This document shows positions 43,585-54,860 of a DNA stretch of 64,000 bases, in pieces (positions within the stretch are counted from its first letter, which is position 1; the number at the start of each line of letters is the position of its first letter). The notes beneath the pieces are model-generated. The model did not search any database, was not told the DNA's origin, and saw only the letters and a list, made by a program, of their open reading frames with translations. Made by a program: the position numbers and the translations under genes. The stretch comes from Hyaloperonospora brassicae. Lineage: Eukaryota > Oomycota > Peronosporomycetes > Peronosporales > Peronosporaceae. The DNA lies in the NCBI GenBank assembly GCA_947650285.1, contig CANTFL010000610.1:78843-142842 (forward strand). Reading direction: 5' to 3'.

Positions 43585-43977
43585 TGTAACGGGGCAGCCC
43601 TTTACATGGAATTGTCACTTTAAGAGAAAGTGACAATAAAGAATATTATGTTGAATATTCCTTAAACAATACCACCAATAGTGGTGATATTGAAGGGTCG
43701 ACCAAAGAGTCTGTTCATTGGTTGATATCGTGATGATATCAACCCACCAATCGCCGCAAGACGCGCGCAATGAGTGGTGACGAGACGTCACCATACACTC
43801 AGTTATATTAGCATAATTAAGTTAAGTCAAACAGAGAGACAGTAGCTAAAAGACTTAATTATATTAATATAACAGTTCTGCTTTTACCTTACCTACGCTT
43901 CCTCGCTTGCCTTGTGTACGTCTGTCGGGGCACCGATACCCTTGCGTTAAGTTCACGCAAGGGTGTGCCCCGTTACA
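43585..43977 (+). repeat. 3' LTR of element B
   Basis: 393 bp, same ends as the 5' LTR. Differences cluster near 43600-43680 (for example 'actttaagagaaagtgac' against 'actgtaaggaaagtggc'). Confidence 0.95.
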
Positions 43978-45851
43978 ATTCAGGTCTTCGACGACGAGCT
44001 GGTTTAGCTCCTGCCGTCGGCGTGTCATCTGCACCTAGGCTATTCAGACACTTGCACTAGCTCGTACAATGCCGTGTAGCGTTTCGGTCAGACGGGATAC
44101 CAGATCTTTCAAGCTATTGCTGCAGTAACGAAAGGGCCCACACCAAACCTCTGCTTGTCGGACCTCAATCAGACAAGCGCAGAATGAGGCTGCAGGCTCG
44201 CACTCATTACGCCTTCGATCGCTCTGACGTGTCCACTGGCTTCGTATGTTGGCGCTTCAATGTCATACCGAGAGCTTTTCACGATACATCGAGTTCACGG
44301 GCCGCCTTATTTACAGCGATGTGTATGCCCATAAGCCATGATAATGTCGCCGCCATTGTCATTCATGCTGTCATCTGCAGCGCAAGCTAAAGCCGTGTGT
44401 ATCTGATCCATAGCTCCATATCGCTCTTGCCTTCTAGTATTCAGTCGCACCGCTTGTATCGCCGTCTTGTCGATCCGTTAGTCAAGAGGTAGTCGGCGAA
44501 ACATCTCTTGCCATCACTCACATATAGGGCAGCATGCTCATGAATGAACCGCAGATGACCTTCTAATCTGTCGATGCGAAGCATAGGCTTCATCGCACGA
44601 GAGGCTTACGACGGTCGTGTCCGTCAGCTTGATTGGTAACAGGCTTCATATGTTCTAGCGACGTCGCTTTCGAGATGTCCTTCGGACGGCGTCGTCAATG
44701 TATGTTTTGATGAGCGCTAGACAGCGCTTTGCCGTCCTAGACGACATTTAGTGCGCTGCACAAGGGTCTTCTGCGATCCAATGTCGGGCGCAGGGTTGTG
44801 GCTCCCCTTCCTGTCTGCTTCATCACAGATCGCAGCATACGGAACGTCTTGTAGGGAGAGAGCGCTATGTGTTGTATCGCCTCGAATGGTACTTGACGCC
44901 TCGATGAGACTATCGGTTGCGGCTGAGTGTGGTAAGCTTGCCCATAGAACAAGCATTGACAGCATCTTCCAGTATGAGCGACGTACTTGCTGCTAGGATT
45001 CCTAGCGATATCGCTACTAAAGACGTGCTCGTGCACAAGGACATGTAGCTGATTTATAATGTAAGTGGCCCGTTGGACTATTGGTAGGAAGTCGCCACAC
45101 AAACGAAGCAAAGTAGGAATTGCGGGGAGTGAGCCTGTGCCCGAAACAGCAAATTGGAAAGTAATTGATGAGGTCTTAACAATAATAAAATAAGCTACCT
45201 ATTTTTATACATGCATCACATGGTCACTGTCCTTGGTCCCGTTGCCACGTCCTGACCGTCCTCAGCAATCTTAAGCAAGCGCGATGTCTCGCCTCATCAA
45301 TAATGACCATACATTGCATCATCACTATGATTGTACCTCGCCTCGTCATGATGGCTGATGTCTCGTGTTGACTTCTCCAAGTCCACTTCTCCAAGTCCAC
45401 TTTCGTATACGAGTGTGCCACTGTTCGGCACATCAATATCAACCTATACCTTTCAAATCGTGGTTGAAGCTGACGTGTTCGTCGTCACCTCCCACACGAC
45501 CAAGCTTCGAGGTGCTGCGTCAAAGCCACTCAAGCGCAGATAGTATGGGCCAAAGCTGTTTGTTTTGAAACGCTGTCCTAAGGTTGAACGAAACAACTTC
45601 CACGTGATGTCGCGGCATGCACAGACTTCACGCACAAGAACGAGATGGAAAAAGCGTAAGAAATGTAGACGTGTTGACGTGTTGACGTTACTCTGCGCGA
45701 AGTACACTAAGTAGAAACGTGCAGCAAACATCGAAGTGGTTTCAACTCAAGTGTGTGTCGCATCGCAGTGCTCATGCAAAGGGGCCCACGCAGCAACCAC
45801 GTGGGGCAGTCGATACACTGCAACAGGCACTGCAGCCACTATTCCAGCCAC
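43978..45851. other. Intergenic, no supported gene
   Basis: 1.9 kb downstream of the epimerase gene (which is on the minus strand). Only short frames. A minus-strand frame 45111-44737 (124 codons) has no motif I recognise. Several out-of-phase peptides around 44400-44760 look like decayed coding DNA, but I cannot name a family. Confidence 0.5.
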
Positions 45852-46832
45852 TTACACGCCCTTGGAAACCATGATCAACTGGTTCAGCTTGTAGCTCGTG
45901 CCCGGCTCGAGCACTTGCTGCTCAATCACTTTGCCCGGCTCGATCGCAATCATGTACAGGTACTCGTCGTCCTCAAAGTCCGTCATGTTGGCCGCACGTT
46001 CGATCCAGGGGTTCCAAATGACGCAGTCCGTCGGCGTGTAGATGGGTTCCTGTCCTTCACGCACCACGGAGCCCGTCTTCCGGACCGTCACGAGCTGGTC
46101 AAAGCTGCCGCCCGGGATATGGGCAATGATGTCGCTCTGGACGTTCTTGTAGATGCTGTCGACCATCGATGAGATGCCAAAGCTCTCGCGCGTCTCCGTG
46201 TGGTTCGTTTTGGTCATCTTGTCAAAGTAGTCGACGCCCTGTAAGCCCGAGATTTGCAAGCCGTCTTTCACGATATTGTTGACGTGGATGTAGTTGTGGA
46301 AGAGGGCTTGGAACTCAATGGCAATGGGGTTCACGTTGTGCACGGTCAGCGTCGTCTCGAGCCACGTGGTCCAGAGCTTGACTTCGTACTCGAGCACAAA
46401 GTCAAACGGCCACATCTTCCGCGTGACGTCGTTCGCCTCGAGTCGGAACGTCGCGACACTTTCCTTGCGAATGTCCGTCGCTACCTCAACGCTCACGACG
46501 GTCCACATGGAGATTCGGGCCACGCCGTGCCCAGGGGCGTCAAAGCCCACGGGGCTGGCAAAGTTGGGAAACACCACGGGAATGCCGCCGCGAATGGGCT
46601 TCACGCCGTCCATGTTGGACTTCTTGGACATGAACAGCACGTCGCGAAGCGGGTCGTACGTCGTGCGAAACGAGATCACGTGCGCGCCAAAGAGCGTGAT
46701 TCGTGCACTCGAGTTGGACGGGTGCGTGAGGGAGACGGTCTCGAGCCCCTTGAACCCCGACTTCGCGGCGACTGAGGCCAGCAGAGCTGATGACACTAAG
46801 GCCGCAGCCTGGAGCACGAGTGAATGAACCAT
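45852..46832 (-). CDS. Secreted glucose-6-phosphate 1-epimerase-like (aldose epimerase) protein
   Basis: 326 residues, intact. I chose the ATG at 46832, although the frame is open to 47165, because a signal peptide follows at once ('LVLQAAALVSSALLASVAA') and the paralogue at 30773 starts in the same way. Family landmarks in order: 'ITLFGAHVISF', 'VLFMSKKS', 'GVKPIRGGIPVVFPNF', 'GHGVARISMW' with the conserved His, 'MWPFDFVLEYEVKLW', 'LQGVDYFDK', 'IWNPWIERAANMTDF', and 'YMIAIEPG' with the conserved Glu. Known relatives interconvert the alpha and beta anomers of hexose phosphates or hexoses. Export suggests a role outside the cell or in the secretory path; the substrate is not known. Length fits the family (about 300). 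Confidence 0.88.
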   Translation of the reverse strand: MVHSLVLQAAALVSSALLASVAAKSGFKGLETVSLTHPSNSSARITLFGAHVISFRTTYDPLRDVLFMSKKSNMDGVKPIRGGIPVVFPNFASPVGFDAPGHGVARISMWTVVSVEVATDIRKESVATFRLEANDVTRKMWPFDFVLEYEVKLWTTWLETTLTVHNVNPIAIEFQALFHNYIHVNNIVKDGLQISGLQGVDYFDKMTKTNHTETRESFGISSMVDSIYKNVQSDIIAHIPGGSFDQLVTVRKTGSVVREGQEPIYTPTDCVIWNPWIERAANMTDFEDDEYLYMIAIEPGKVIEQQVLEPGTSYKLNQLIMVSKGV

Positions 46833-47880
46833 GACGTTTGGTGAAGACGAGAGCGAGGAACTCGGAAGGTATGGATGGATGGATATGTCCAAGTCGCGCT
46901 TGTGGGGAAGGACGGGAAGTCCGAACTGACAAAGGAAGACGGTCGTGGACAAGAAGGAGAGGAAGACAGGAAGGCAGGAAGGCAGGAAGGAACCGAGGAA
47001 GCGATCGGAGCCGGTCGTCCGATTGCTACCTGGTGTACGTCTCCTTGAAACGAGCAGATATACCACTGCACCACAACACCTGCGCAGGAGAGGAGTACGA
47101 CACGACGGAAGGAAACGACGTGTTCGTGCTCGTGCACTTGCGCCCAACACATCACTTGAGAGCAAGGAGCACTCTGACTATTGAGCAACACATTCTTAGC
47201 AAGTGCAAGACAACGTACATGATTGTGTACGCGCCAAGACCCGTAGAAGAAGCGCAAGGGCAACGTGCATAGCCGTCCTGTTGTTTCTTTTTGCCAGCCG
47301 ACGAGACGCCTCACGCGGCACGTTTGGCTGCAACACAAGCAGCGACATGGTCGATCCGGACTTTGTGTCACCGTTGAAGCTTTCCGTTTGACCATAGCGA
47401 CCCTCGGACAGCTTTGCCACTTTTCGTTGAGCTCCAGCAGCTTTTTGCTCTCATTTTGACCTGTGCGCACGATCGATCACACGTACCGGATGCGTGTTTA
47501 TTTGAAAAGCAACAATTTAGAGATTTTTATGGCTGTATTCATGAATATCCGACTGTTTGCACAATCGTACACATATCGTCCGCTCGGGATGCTCCGACAG
47601 CTGACTCGGTGTGCTGCTGACGTTTCCACGATGACGGCCTTGTTACAGTGGACAGCCTCGCTTACATGCTGTACGTCGGGATGAAATCGTATAGTCCACA
47701 CACAGCCGTTCTTACACACACACTATGGGCTTGCAATAGAGTTTCGTGCGATTGATGGAGAGCGCTGCGCCATTTGATCGCGTACATTGTTGGAATAAGG
47801 CGATAAACGAGTGCGGTGATTGCGGTAGTGTAAAGGGACTGTGTTGTGTGTGTGGCTTCGAGTGGTCAGCTGTCTCTTTG

Positions 47881-48024
47881 TTGGGATGTTGAACTGTTGG
47901 GATGTTGAACTGTTGTGATGTTGAACTGTTGGGATGTTGAACTGTTGTGATGTTGAACTGTTGTGATGTTGAACTGTTGTGGTGTTGAACTGTTGAGGTG
48001 TTGAACTGTTGTGATGTTGTAGTG
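47881..48024 (+). repeat. Minisatellite, nine copies of a 16-bp unit
   Basis: Unit TTGTGATGTTGAACTG with single-base variants (ttgggatg, ttgtggtg, ttgaggtg); the ninth copy is degenerate at its end. On the minus strand it is open and encodes a Gln/His/Asn/Ser/Thr-rich repeat (frame 48096-47866), probably by chance. Confidence 0.9.
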
Positions 48025-48610
48025 TCGCGCTATTGTCGGGTCGTCTTTATAAGCTTCGAAGATATCGGGTGGCGGTCGACTTTTGTAGGAGCCCACAAGA
48101 GATGGGTACAGAAATGCACTGAATTAGGCGAATGTTCGCGTTTCACAAAGTATACACTTCGAAAATTAGAGACGAAGCCCTCACATGAGACAAAAGATAG
48201 GGAAACGAGCGAACTTGCAGCAAACAAGACAAGAGGGAAACCCGATCCGACAGTAGTGAGGCTACTGGCGGCATACGGTGTCTGTATTTTGCAATCACTA
48301 CTTACACTCACACTAAAACTTTAGATCGCCCATTCGGCGACCTGAAGCGTGCAAGTGTCATGATTAGCAGACCAGGCTGATGTTGCGAAGCCGTGAGCAT
48401 GTCTGGTTGGAATCATGTATAGCTCCTTCGACTGTGCTTGCACGACCGTACGAAGTCGACCAATCGATTACCCATGGGCATAGTTACTCCTACGAGATAC
48501 GATAAGGTCTTGAGTCTTGGACAAACATAGTTGGCTGGATAGCTCAAAACATCAGCGAAAGTATCATATATTTGTCGCTTATCGGTATCATTCGTCACTA
48601 GGAACTCACC

Positions 48611-48615
48611 TGGTA
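48611..48615 (+). other. Target-site duplication of element C, left copy
   Basis: 'tggta' directly before TGTAAC at 48616; the identical 'tggta' follows the 3' LTR at 56322-56326. Confidence 0.85.
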
Positions 48616-49152
48616 TGTAACGGGGTTACACGTCGACTGATAGTCGACAATAGGTGTGGTGCACACAAGGGATGGGATCCCCTTTAAAGTGACATTAGAA
48701 CACAGTATCAATTGTTGAAGACTGATGTCTCTCAATTATTGATTACGAGATCTTTTGAGAGGTTTTATTTAGGACATTAGCGAGTAGGTTAATTACGTTG
48801 TTCTAAGGTGTTCTTTTAGGTTAAAAGAAGAAATAAAGTTCAGTTCCCATTTTGATATAAAAGACACGTGCCTCTCTGAGGCATCTTGCGATCGTCCAAG
48901 GAGTTTAGCAACGCCTTGTTAAGGCAGCTTATCCTCGTGTACTCTGTGCTGTGATTATCTGAGTCACTCGGTCCCCCTGGCCCGGGGACCGTAAGCTCTC
49001 TGAGCTTGTTGACTCTTTGAGTCGGGTTCTCTGAACTAAACCTTAAGCTCTCTGAGCTGTTTGACTCCCTAAATCGGGCTCATTGAACCTTGAGTTGCTC
49101 GTTGAGCGTTAAAGTCTTCTTCTGTAACAAGGAGATGTATAGCTCCGCTACA
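48616..49152 (+). repeat. 5' LTR of element C
   Basis: Begins TGTAACGGGGTTACACGTCGAC and ends CTACA. It contains a run of related words 'taagctctctgagct' (48990-49060). Confidence 0.95.
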
Positions 49153-49154
49153 CT

Positions 49155-49166
49155 TGGTAGCACTCG
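49155..49166 (+). other. Primer-binding site of element C
   Basis: TGGTAGCACTCG, two bases after the LTR. The first nine bases are the same as in element B and fit the 3' end of initiator tRNA-Met. Confidence 0.65.
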
Positions 49167-49319
49167 TAGTCAATCTACGCCTGAGTCGGTAACGACTGAT
49201 CCTCTGTGAGGATGGAGTAATCCACACCCCTCGCTGAGGCCCAAAAGGTCGCGCTTGATAATCTGAACGCGGCCGTAGGCCCTGAATATGTGTAGTTTCT
49301 AGCTGCACAAGGTCCCGAT

Positions 49320-50172
49320 GTGCTAAATGCACGAGTCGAGACCTTCATGCAGTACGAAACGGCTCTTTTAGGGAAGGTTCAAAACCAGGTAGCGTCGGCT
49401 ATGCCGACACGATACGTGGCGATGACAGATGAAGAGGCTAAGCCTTGTCCCCTTCGGGTTGAAGTTAAACATTACTCCGGGAAGGACGGGGAAGTCTTAC
49501 CCTCTGGATCCGAGAGATTGACATGGTCACGAGCTCTGGCCTTATATCACTTGAGAACCAGCGGGTCTCGCTGGCCATCTCCAAGCTCGATGAAGGAGAA
49601 AGAGAGTGGAATCTGACGTGCAACACGTCTATCGACTTGGCGTTTCATACTTGGTATTCGCGCAATTTAGACCTTTTGCGAGTTTTCTCGCCGCCTAACC
49701 AGGCTTATCGCGTGCGCTCACGCTTCTCGTTTACCCGTCAGGGTAAGAATGAGTTAACGGACTATGTCCAAGATTTGAGATCTCTGATGGCTGCTATTCA
49801 GTCTGACCGTCTCCCTGAGACAGTCTGTGTGAATGTCTTCATGGAAGGTCTTCGCAATGGCGTTGCCAGGACCGGGGTCTTTCGGGTCCATCCCTTGAAT
49901 TTTGAAGAGGCGGTGAACATCGCTCAAAATGCTGAGCACAACTTCAAGTCGGTCAGACTTGGTTAGAATGGTTAAAAACCAAGCTTTGCGAGGGCAACCT
50001 CACTCAACACCTCGGATTACTGTAAGCCTGAACCGATGGATCTCATCCATGCTAAAGATGAAGGTGAAGCTGAGCTTTAGGTTGCGGAGCAACAACAGGA
50101 AGTGAGACGCTGTTACATGTGCGGAAGCACTAATCACATGCGCCCCATTTGTACTTTGCGCAAGCAGCACTA
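49320..50172 (+). pseudogene. gag of element C
   Basis: Frames 49320-49616 and 49523-49966 together form the gag core ('WYSRNLDLLRVF', 'AYRVRSRFSFTRQGKNELTDYVQDLRSLM', 'VNVFMEGLRNGVARTGVF', 'FEEAVNIAQNAEHNF'). A frame change lies near 49550. A CCHC knuckle 'CYMCGSTNHMRPIC' (C-X2-C-X4-H-X4-C) is encoded near 50112-50153. The start codon region is damaged. Confidence 0.75.
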
Positions 50173-50379
50173 GACTCCTATGAGTCGAAACCCCGGCCCC
50201 AACCAGAAACCTGGTATGGCACGGGGATACATCGACACCCAGTAGGCGCGGGGTTCCCTACTGGGGTAGAAATGAGCTCTGTTACTTCTCTACGAGGTAG
50301 ATTGAAACAGGGCTTAGCTCCACAAAGCTCTGTGCCCGCCAGCACAGAGCGTGGATACAAGCCTGGATTGTTAGTCGCC

Positions 50380-51672
50380 GAGGCGAGAGTTTAAGGCATC
50401 GAGAAGCATTGGTCGATCCTGATCGACTCCGGATCATCATGCAATTATGCTCGACGTCGTTCCCTTTTAGGGCAGTCGGAGATACGCTGAAGCGCTCAAA
50501 GCGCATGAAGGTGATTCGATCACCGTTCGTTTAGCGACTGATAGTCGCGTCACGGTGCCTAAAGTTCCGTTGAACTTAGGTGTGTAGTTTTTGGACTTTG
50601 ACAGCATTGAACTCTGCCTTGTCCATGATTTAGATTCGAGATATGATCTCACCCTAGGTATGTCTTGGCTTGAACGCCATGAGCCATGGATTGATTGGAG
50701 GTCTAAGACCTTAGGTGCAACGCGCAATGTTCCTAGCGAAGTTTTAGAAGGTCATGAACCCACCTTCGCTAGGCAACAAAAGCGCTATTGGTGCGATCCA
50801 TTGACGGAATATGTCAATGTGCTGAACATTGGTATGTAAGAGTTAATTAACTCCAATGTCAATGACATAAATATGGAGCGGAGCTCTGTCACCGTATGTG
50901 AAGAGGATTATACTCCGTTGAGTGATACTCGTTGTGATACTGAGTCACTGCATGCTGCAGTCATGGTTGGACTAGGGCCGAGACATCAAGAATGTAATTC
51001 CTCTGATATGAGTGGGGTGGCACGTAAAATTCCACCGAATGAGGGCGGCCGAGATGGCACCTTACTAAATGTCGGTAATACATTATTGGCAAGAATCCAG
51101 GGTGTTCAGGGCTAGTCCCGGATGCTGTACGTGAAATGGTACGTGTAAATACACTGGGTGAAGTGTCCGAGTTACGTAAATCTTCACCATATGTCGTTCG
51201 AGACATGTGCTCTCGTATAGAGCGTGCTAGGAAAAATAGCAACCACGGGGACCCTACTTTCCTGGCCTGTAGGAGTCGTAAGGTTTTTTTATGTAAACAA
51301 TCCCGGGGTCGGGTGGCAACTGGTAAACGCCTAACGTCTAGGAATTTACGAAGTGATAATAGTAATACACTACATACACTTGTCAATGGAGTGACTGGCC
51401 ATGTTGACGGTAACATTAGTCTTAAGACCCTTCCACATTTGGATACAATCTTTGACCTAGAAGAAATGTCTGATGGAGAATTTAGCCAAGCCTTGCAGGC
51501 AGGAGAATTATCCGAGTTCGTGGTCATTCGGCCTGATATTGAGTTGAACTCATCCTCGTTATTGGACGAGTCTGTCCTTGAGGACACAAGGGTGGCACTG
51601 GATGCCCGTAGTGGATATTCTATCCTCAAGGATCCTCTTGATCCGTTCTATCATTTGGCAAAGGAGGTTTAG
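50380..51672 (+). pseudogene. Protease and RT-linker region of element C
   Basis: The protease active site 'WSILIDSGSSCNYARR' (Asp-Ser-Gly) is encoded near 50410-50457 and stops at 50490. 'LTLGMSWLERHEPWIDW' at 50650-50700 is the second conserved protease region. 50873-51115 and 51136-51672 are the poorly conserved linker before RT, ending 'SILKDPLDPFYHL'. At least four interruptions. Confidence 0.65.
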
Positions 51673-51675
51673 GAC

Positions 51676-52700
51676 GTGGTGTGTCACAACCCACCGTCCG
51701 TCTTACCTCCCGATAGAGGTGTACGTCATGAGATCGTCTTAGTACTGGGAACTAAATACTGCGGTACACGGCAGTGGCCTTTACCGAAGGAACAGTGTGA
51801 CGTCATTGACGACTTCTTTCGTGCAAAGCACGCGGCAGGAATGGTAATTGAGAGCAAATCTCCCCATTCCACACCGACACTCTGTGTGAAAAAGCCCAAT
51901 GGTAAGTGGCGCATTGTACGTGCTTACAATAAGCTAAATGCAGCCACCATCCCGGCTCAGACACCAATTCCGAGTAAGGATGTTCTTCAGAACAATATGG
52001 TGGGATGAACAATGTACAGTGCGCTCGACTTAGTATATTATTATTACCAGCTGCTCATGCGAGAGAGAGATATTCCGCTGACAGCGGTCAGCAATCCGAG
52101 AGGTATGCTCTGGGAGTGACTTGTTATGCCGCAAGGGTTATCAAATACCCCGGCTACATTAAATCGCCATATGAAATAATTGTTCAGACCTCACCAAGAT
52201 TATGCACAGACTTACTTGGATGACGTCTTTGTCCATAGTGGTGCTATAGACGGTCGGTCTGATGTGGATAATCATATCGACCATTTACGAGCGGTGCTCG
52301 AGTACATGCGCACAAATAAGTTGTATGCCAACACCGCTAAGTGCATCTTTGGTGCAGAAGAGATTCCCTTTTCAGTTTGCTTCATTGGTAAGCGAGGCTT
52401 AAGAGTGGATCCCACTAAGTTAAAAGCCATAGTCGATTTGACGGTTCCTAAGAACCAAAAGGACTTACGTAAGTAGCTTGGTCTTGCCAATTACTTACAC
52501 AAGTATAGTGCGAACTACGCAGGCATGGATCAGCCATTATCCAATCTCCTTAAAAAGGATGTGGAACGGCGCTGGACTAGCAACGAGCATGATGATTTCC
52601 AAGCTGTCAAAGAGAGTCTCTTTCATGCACCAATCTTGGCTTTGGCCGATCCTGATCGACTTTCAGTGTCGTCTGTGACGCATCTGACTTTTCCATAGGC
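51676..52700 (+). pseudogene. Reverse transcriptase of element C
   Basis: 51676-52008 carries 'GKWRIVRAYNKLNAATIPAQ'. After a TGA, 'YSALDLVYYYYQLLMRERDI' follows, then broken 'MPQGLSNTPATLNR'. 52180-52476 carries the catalytic box 'TYLDDVFVHSG' and 'NKLYANTAKCIFG'. Next comes the thumb/connection text 'LGLANYLHKYS' after a TAG at 52474. Catalytic Asp pair present; at least five lesions. Confidence 0.8.
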
Positions 52701-53030
52701 AGTGCTCTGTTACAAACAGATATTGATGGACGGTAACGTGTCGTTGCGTTTATGTCCCGACGGCTGAAAACTGCTAATAAGAACTATCCAGTTCATGACA
52801 AAGAGCTACTTGCAATGAAGTATGCTTCAGTCAAATTCAGAGTTTATCTTCTTGGCTCTAAGCCGTTTGTGATCTATACAGATCATGCGTCACTACGCAC
52901 TACGACCGAGTCGCCTCACCTCTCTCAGAGAATGGCTCGTTGGATTTCCTTATTTGCCAAATACTACTTCGAGGTGAAGTATAAGCCGGGGCAAGCAGAA
53001 TGTTTTGGCTGATGCGTTGTCACGCAGGCC
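52701..53030 (+). pseudogene. RNase H of element C
   Basis: 52752-53012: 'NYPVHDKELLAMKYASVKFRVYLLG', 'VIYTDHASLRTTTESPHLSQRMARW', 'YFEVKYKPG'. The first catalytic Asp region ('VVCDASDF' in B) is shifted just upstream near 52675. The Tyr in Asn-Tyr-Pro-Val-His shows what B lost to a stop codon. The frame changes at 53005 in a short A-rich stretch. Confidence 0.75.
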
Positions 53031-54001
53031 TGACTATGAGCTTGCTCATGTTACGACTCTGTCGTCGTCTGTCACTGACCTAATCCGTACGGCATATGCC
53101 AAGGATGAACACTGTGTTGCTCTGCTACGTGCTCTTGGAAGCGAGGAGTTTAAGATCTCAGACATAGAATTGTCGGCACGATTGCGTGCAAGGCTGCATC
53201 GATATTCGATCGATAAAGGCCTTTTGTGCTACAGCACGGATGTTGAGGATACCCTTCGCATCGTTGTTCCTCATGATAAGGAGTTGAAGTATCGGATCCT
53301 CTATGAGGCACATAATACTGCGTTGAGTGGTCATCTCGGTCGTGAGAAGACCTACGGATCAGTTAGCCAATGCTGTTGGTGGTCCAAACTATACAAATGT
53401 GTGAGCACATATGTGCGTACGTGAAAACGTGTCAACGGGTGAAACCCTCACCTCACGCGGCCGCGCCGCTAGCTAGTTTGCCTATACCCAAGGTGTGTTG
53501 AGAGTTCATCAGTATGAATTTCCTGGTCGGTTTACCGAAGATTCGTATGTCAATGCGGGTATTGTGGTCTTTGTTGACCGTTTGAGCAAGATGTCTCACT
53601 TAGTGGTGGTGCCGGATACCATTGATGCTAAAGTTACAGCTACGCTGTTTATCGATCGCGTGTTTCGACAACACGCCTTGCCTGTGGCAATTATCTAGGA
53701 CCACGAACCCCGCTTCACTGGGAAGTTTTGGAAGTTCGTCTTCAAGGTGCTCGGCACACGATTGGACATGTTCACAGCGGATCATCCGCAGACTGATGGT
53801 CAAAACGAGCGAGTGGATCGCATCATCGGTGACATCTTGCGCAGTGTTTGCGCTGAAACGCCGAAACGTCGGAGTTCGATGCTCCCTGTCGTTGAGTTTG
53901 CGTTGAATAACGCCGTGCATGCCTCCACCGGCTACACACCGTTCTCTGTGAAAGATTCTACATACCCTCGCGTTATATTAACGCCACCACTCCGTGGATA
54001 A
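53005..54001 (+). pseudogene. Integrase of element C
   Basis: 53005-53424 starts 'ADALSRRPDYE' and holds the zinc-binding part ('HNTALSGHLGREKTYG' with two His, then Cys pair across 53424). The core is in pieces: 53495-53698 ('VVFVDRLSKMSHL'), a TAG at 53696-53698, 'DHEPRFTGKFWKFVF' (second Asp), and 53747-54001 'DHPQTDGQNERVDRI' (Glu) and 'VEFALNNAVHASTGYTPFSV'. The first Asp region is shifted near 53500. Confidence 0.78.
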
Positions 54002-54091
54002 GGGCTTGTTGGGGGAGGAGTTGCCCATCGGCTTGCTGATACCAGCCCTTCTACTGTTCAAAAGCAGGTATGCGAGTTTCTGGCAACGCGA

Positions 54092-54860
54092 TTGAATGTA
54101 TTACGACATGTACGTGGAGCACTGGCTGATAGTCAATATAAGCAGAAGGAACAAGCTGATGCTAAAGGCAGAGGTTGTATTGAACGTTATGAGGTCGGAG
54201 ACCAAGTTCTACTCAATGCTACAAACTTACCTACAAATGTATTGTCCGCTGTCTTCAAGACAAAGTTGCGTCCACGCTTCATTGGACCATTCACGGTCGT
54301 CACCAAGAAGGGACTTGCGTATACTCTCAACCTTTCGCGCAAACCGCGCACGCACCCTGTGTTATACGTTGTCTTGCTGAAGCCGTATCGGGATCCGTCC
54401 CACGTGAACTTGGAGGTGCTTGCGCCGCGTAAGTTGGCCTTGCCATCGGTGGCTGAATCCATATCAGGATGTCAAGCTGAGCCTTCATCCAAGCTTGGTC
54501 TAACTCCAACGCCTGAACACGGGCTCGCATCGCGTTGAGCGCACTACAGGTCTTACCCAATGCCTCAAGGAGACCACTCAGCTCGAAAATCACCTTCTCA
54601 TGCTCCTCCTTTGGTATACCGACCACCTCCGACGCTGATCGATTAGCAAGAGAACCGCCAGTTCCATGTGGAGCGACTCCTGAAACGTTGTCGTCGTCAA
54701 GGTTAATGCCAGTATCTAGTGAAGTGGCGAGGGTACCCAGAGTCGAAAACTCGTGGGAGTTTGAGATACCATTTCGGCAGGATTGCCCATTCGCCTCGGA
54801 ATTATTTGAACATCGTGGCAAGGGTCGTCCCTCGACCGAGAGCTCTTCTCACCAATAGTT
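54092..54860 (+). pseudogene. Integrase C-terminus and chromodomain of element C
   Basis: 54092-54538 is the GPY/F module ('YEVGDQVLLNATNLP', 'LRPRFIGPFTVV', 'HPVLYVVLLKPY') plus linker. The chromodomain is at about 54655-54800 in two frames ('HVERLLKR', then 'VKWRGYPESK', then 'NSWEFE'), with a TAA and a shift between. The linker (54400-54650) is antisense to the helical part of the minus-strand frame. Confidence 0.7.

Larger units (their letters stand above)
35988..43977 (+). mobile_element. Element B: nearly complete Ty3/Gypsy chromovirus
   Basis: 7990 bp with a 391-bp 5' LTR and a 393-bp 3' LTR, both TGTAACGGGGC...GCCCCGTTACA. It has a primer-binding site, a polypurine tract, an intact gag, a -1 frameshift signal, protease, RT, RNase H, integrase, GPY/F and chromodomain. 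An antisense frame lies next to the 3' LTR. It is inactivated by few lesions: TAA at 39989, a shift near 40250, and TAA at 41188. The LTRs differ by roughly 14 positions by eye. The flanks 'gatct' and 'attca' do not match, so no target duplication is seen. Either an end was rearranged or two copies recombined. Confidence 0.92.
46833..48615. other. Upstream region of the epimerase gene and intergenic DNA
   Basis: Contains the probable 5' UTR/promoter of the minus-strand epimerase gene, with an AGGAAGGC-type purine repeat at 46966-46993, and the 16-bp minisatellite at 47881-48024. No other gene supported. The frames at 47414-47720 have no protein-like features. Confidence 0.5.

Noticed and set aside
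46254..46827. Long plus-strand frames inside the minus-strand epimerase gene
   Set aside because: Shadows of the real gene; no motifs of their own.
47881..48024. CRISPR-like array
   Set aside because: Units are contiguous 16-mers without spacers; a eukaryotic minisatellite.
47866..48096. Repetitive 76-codon frame
   Set aside because: Product of the 16-bp minisatellite; low complexity and on the wrong strand for any neighbour.
48990..49060. Tandem 'taagctctctgagct' words as a separate repeat
   Set aside because: Part of the LTR of element C and present in both LTRs.
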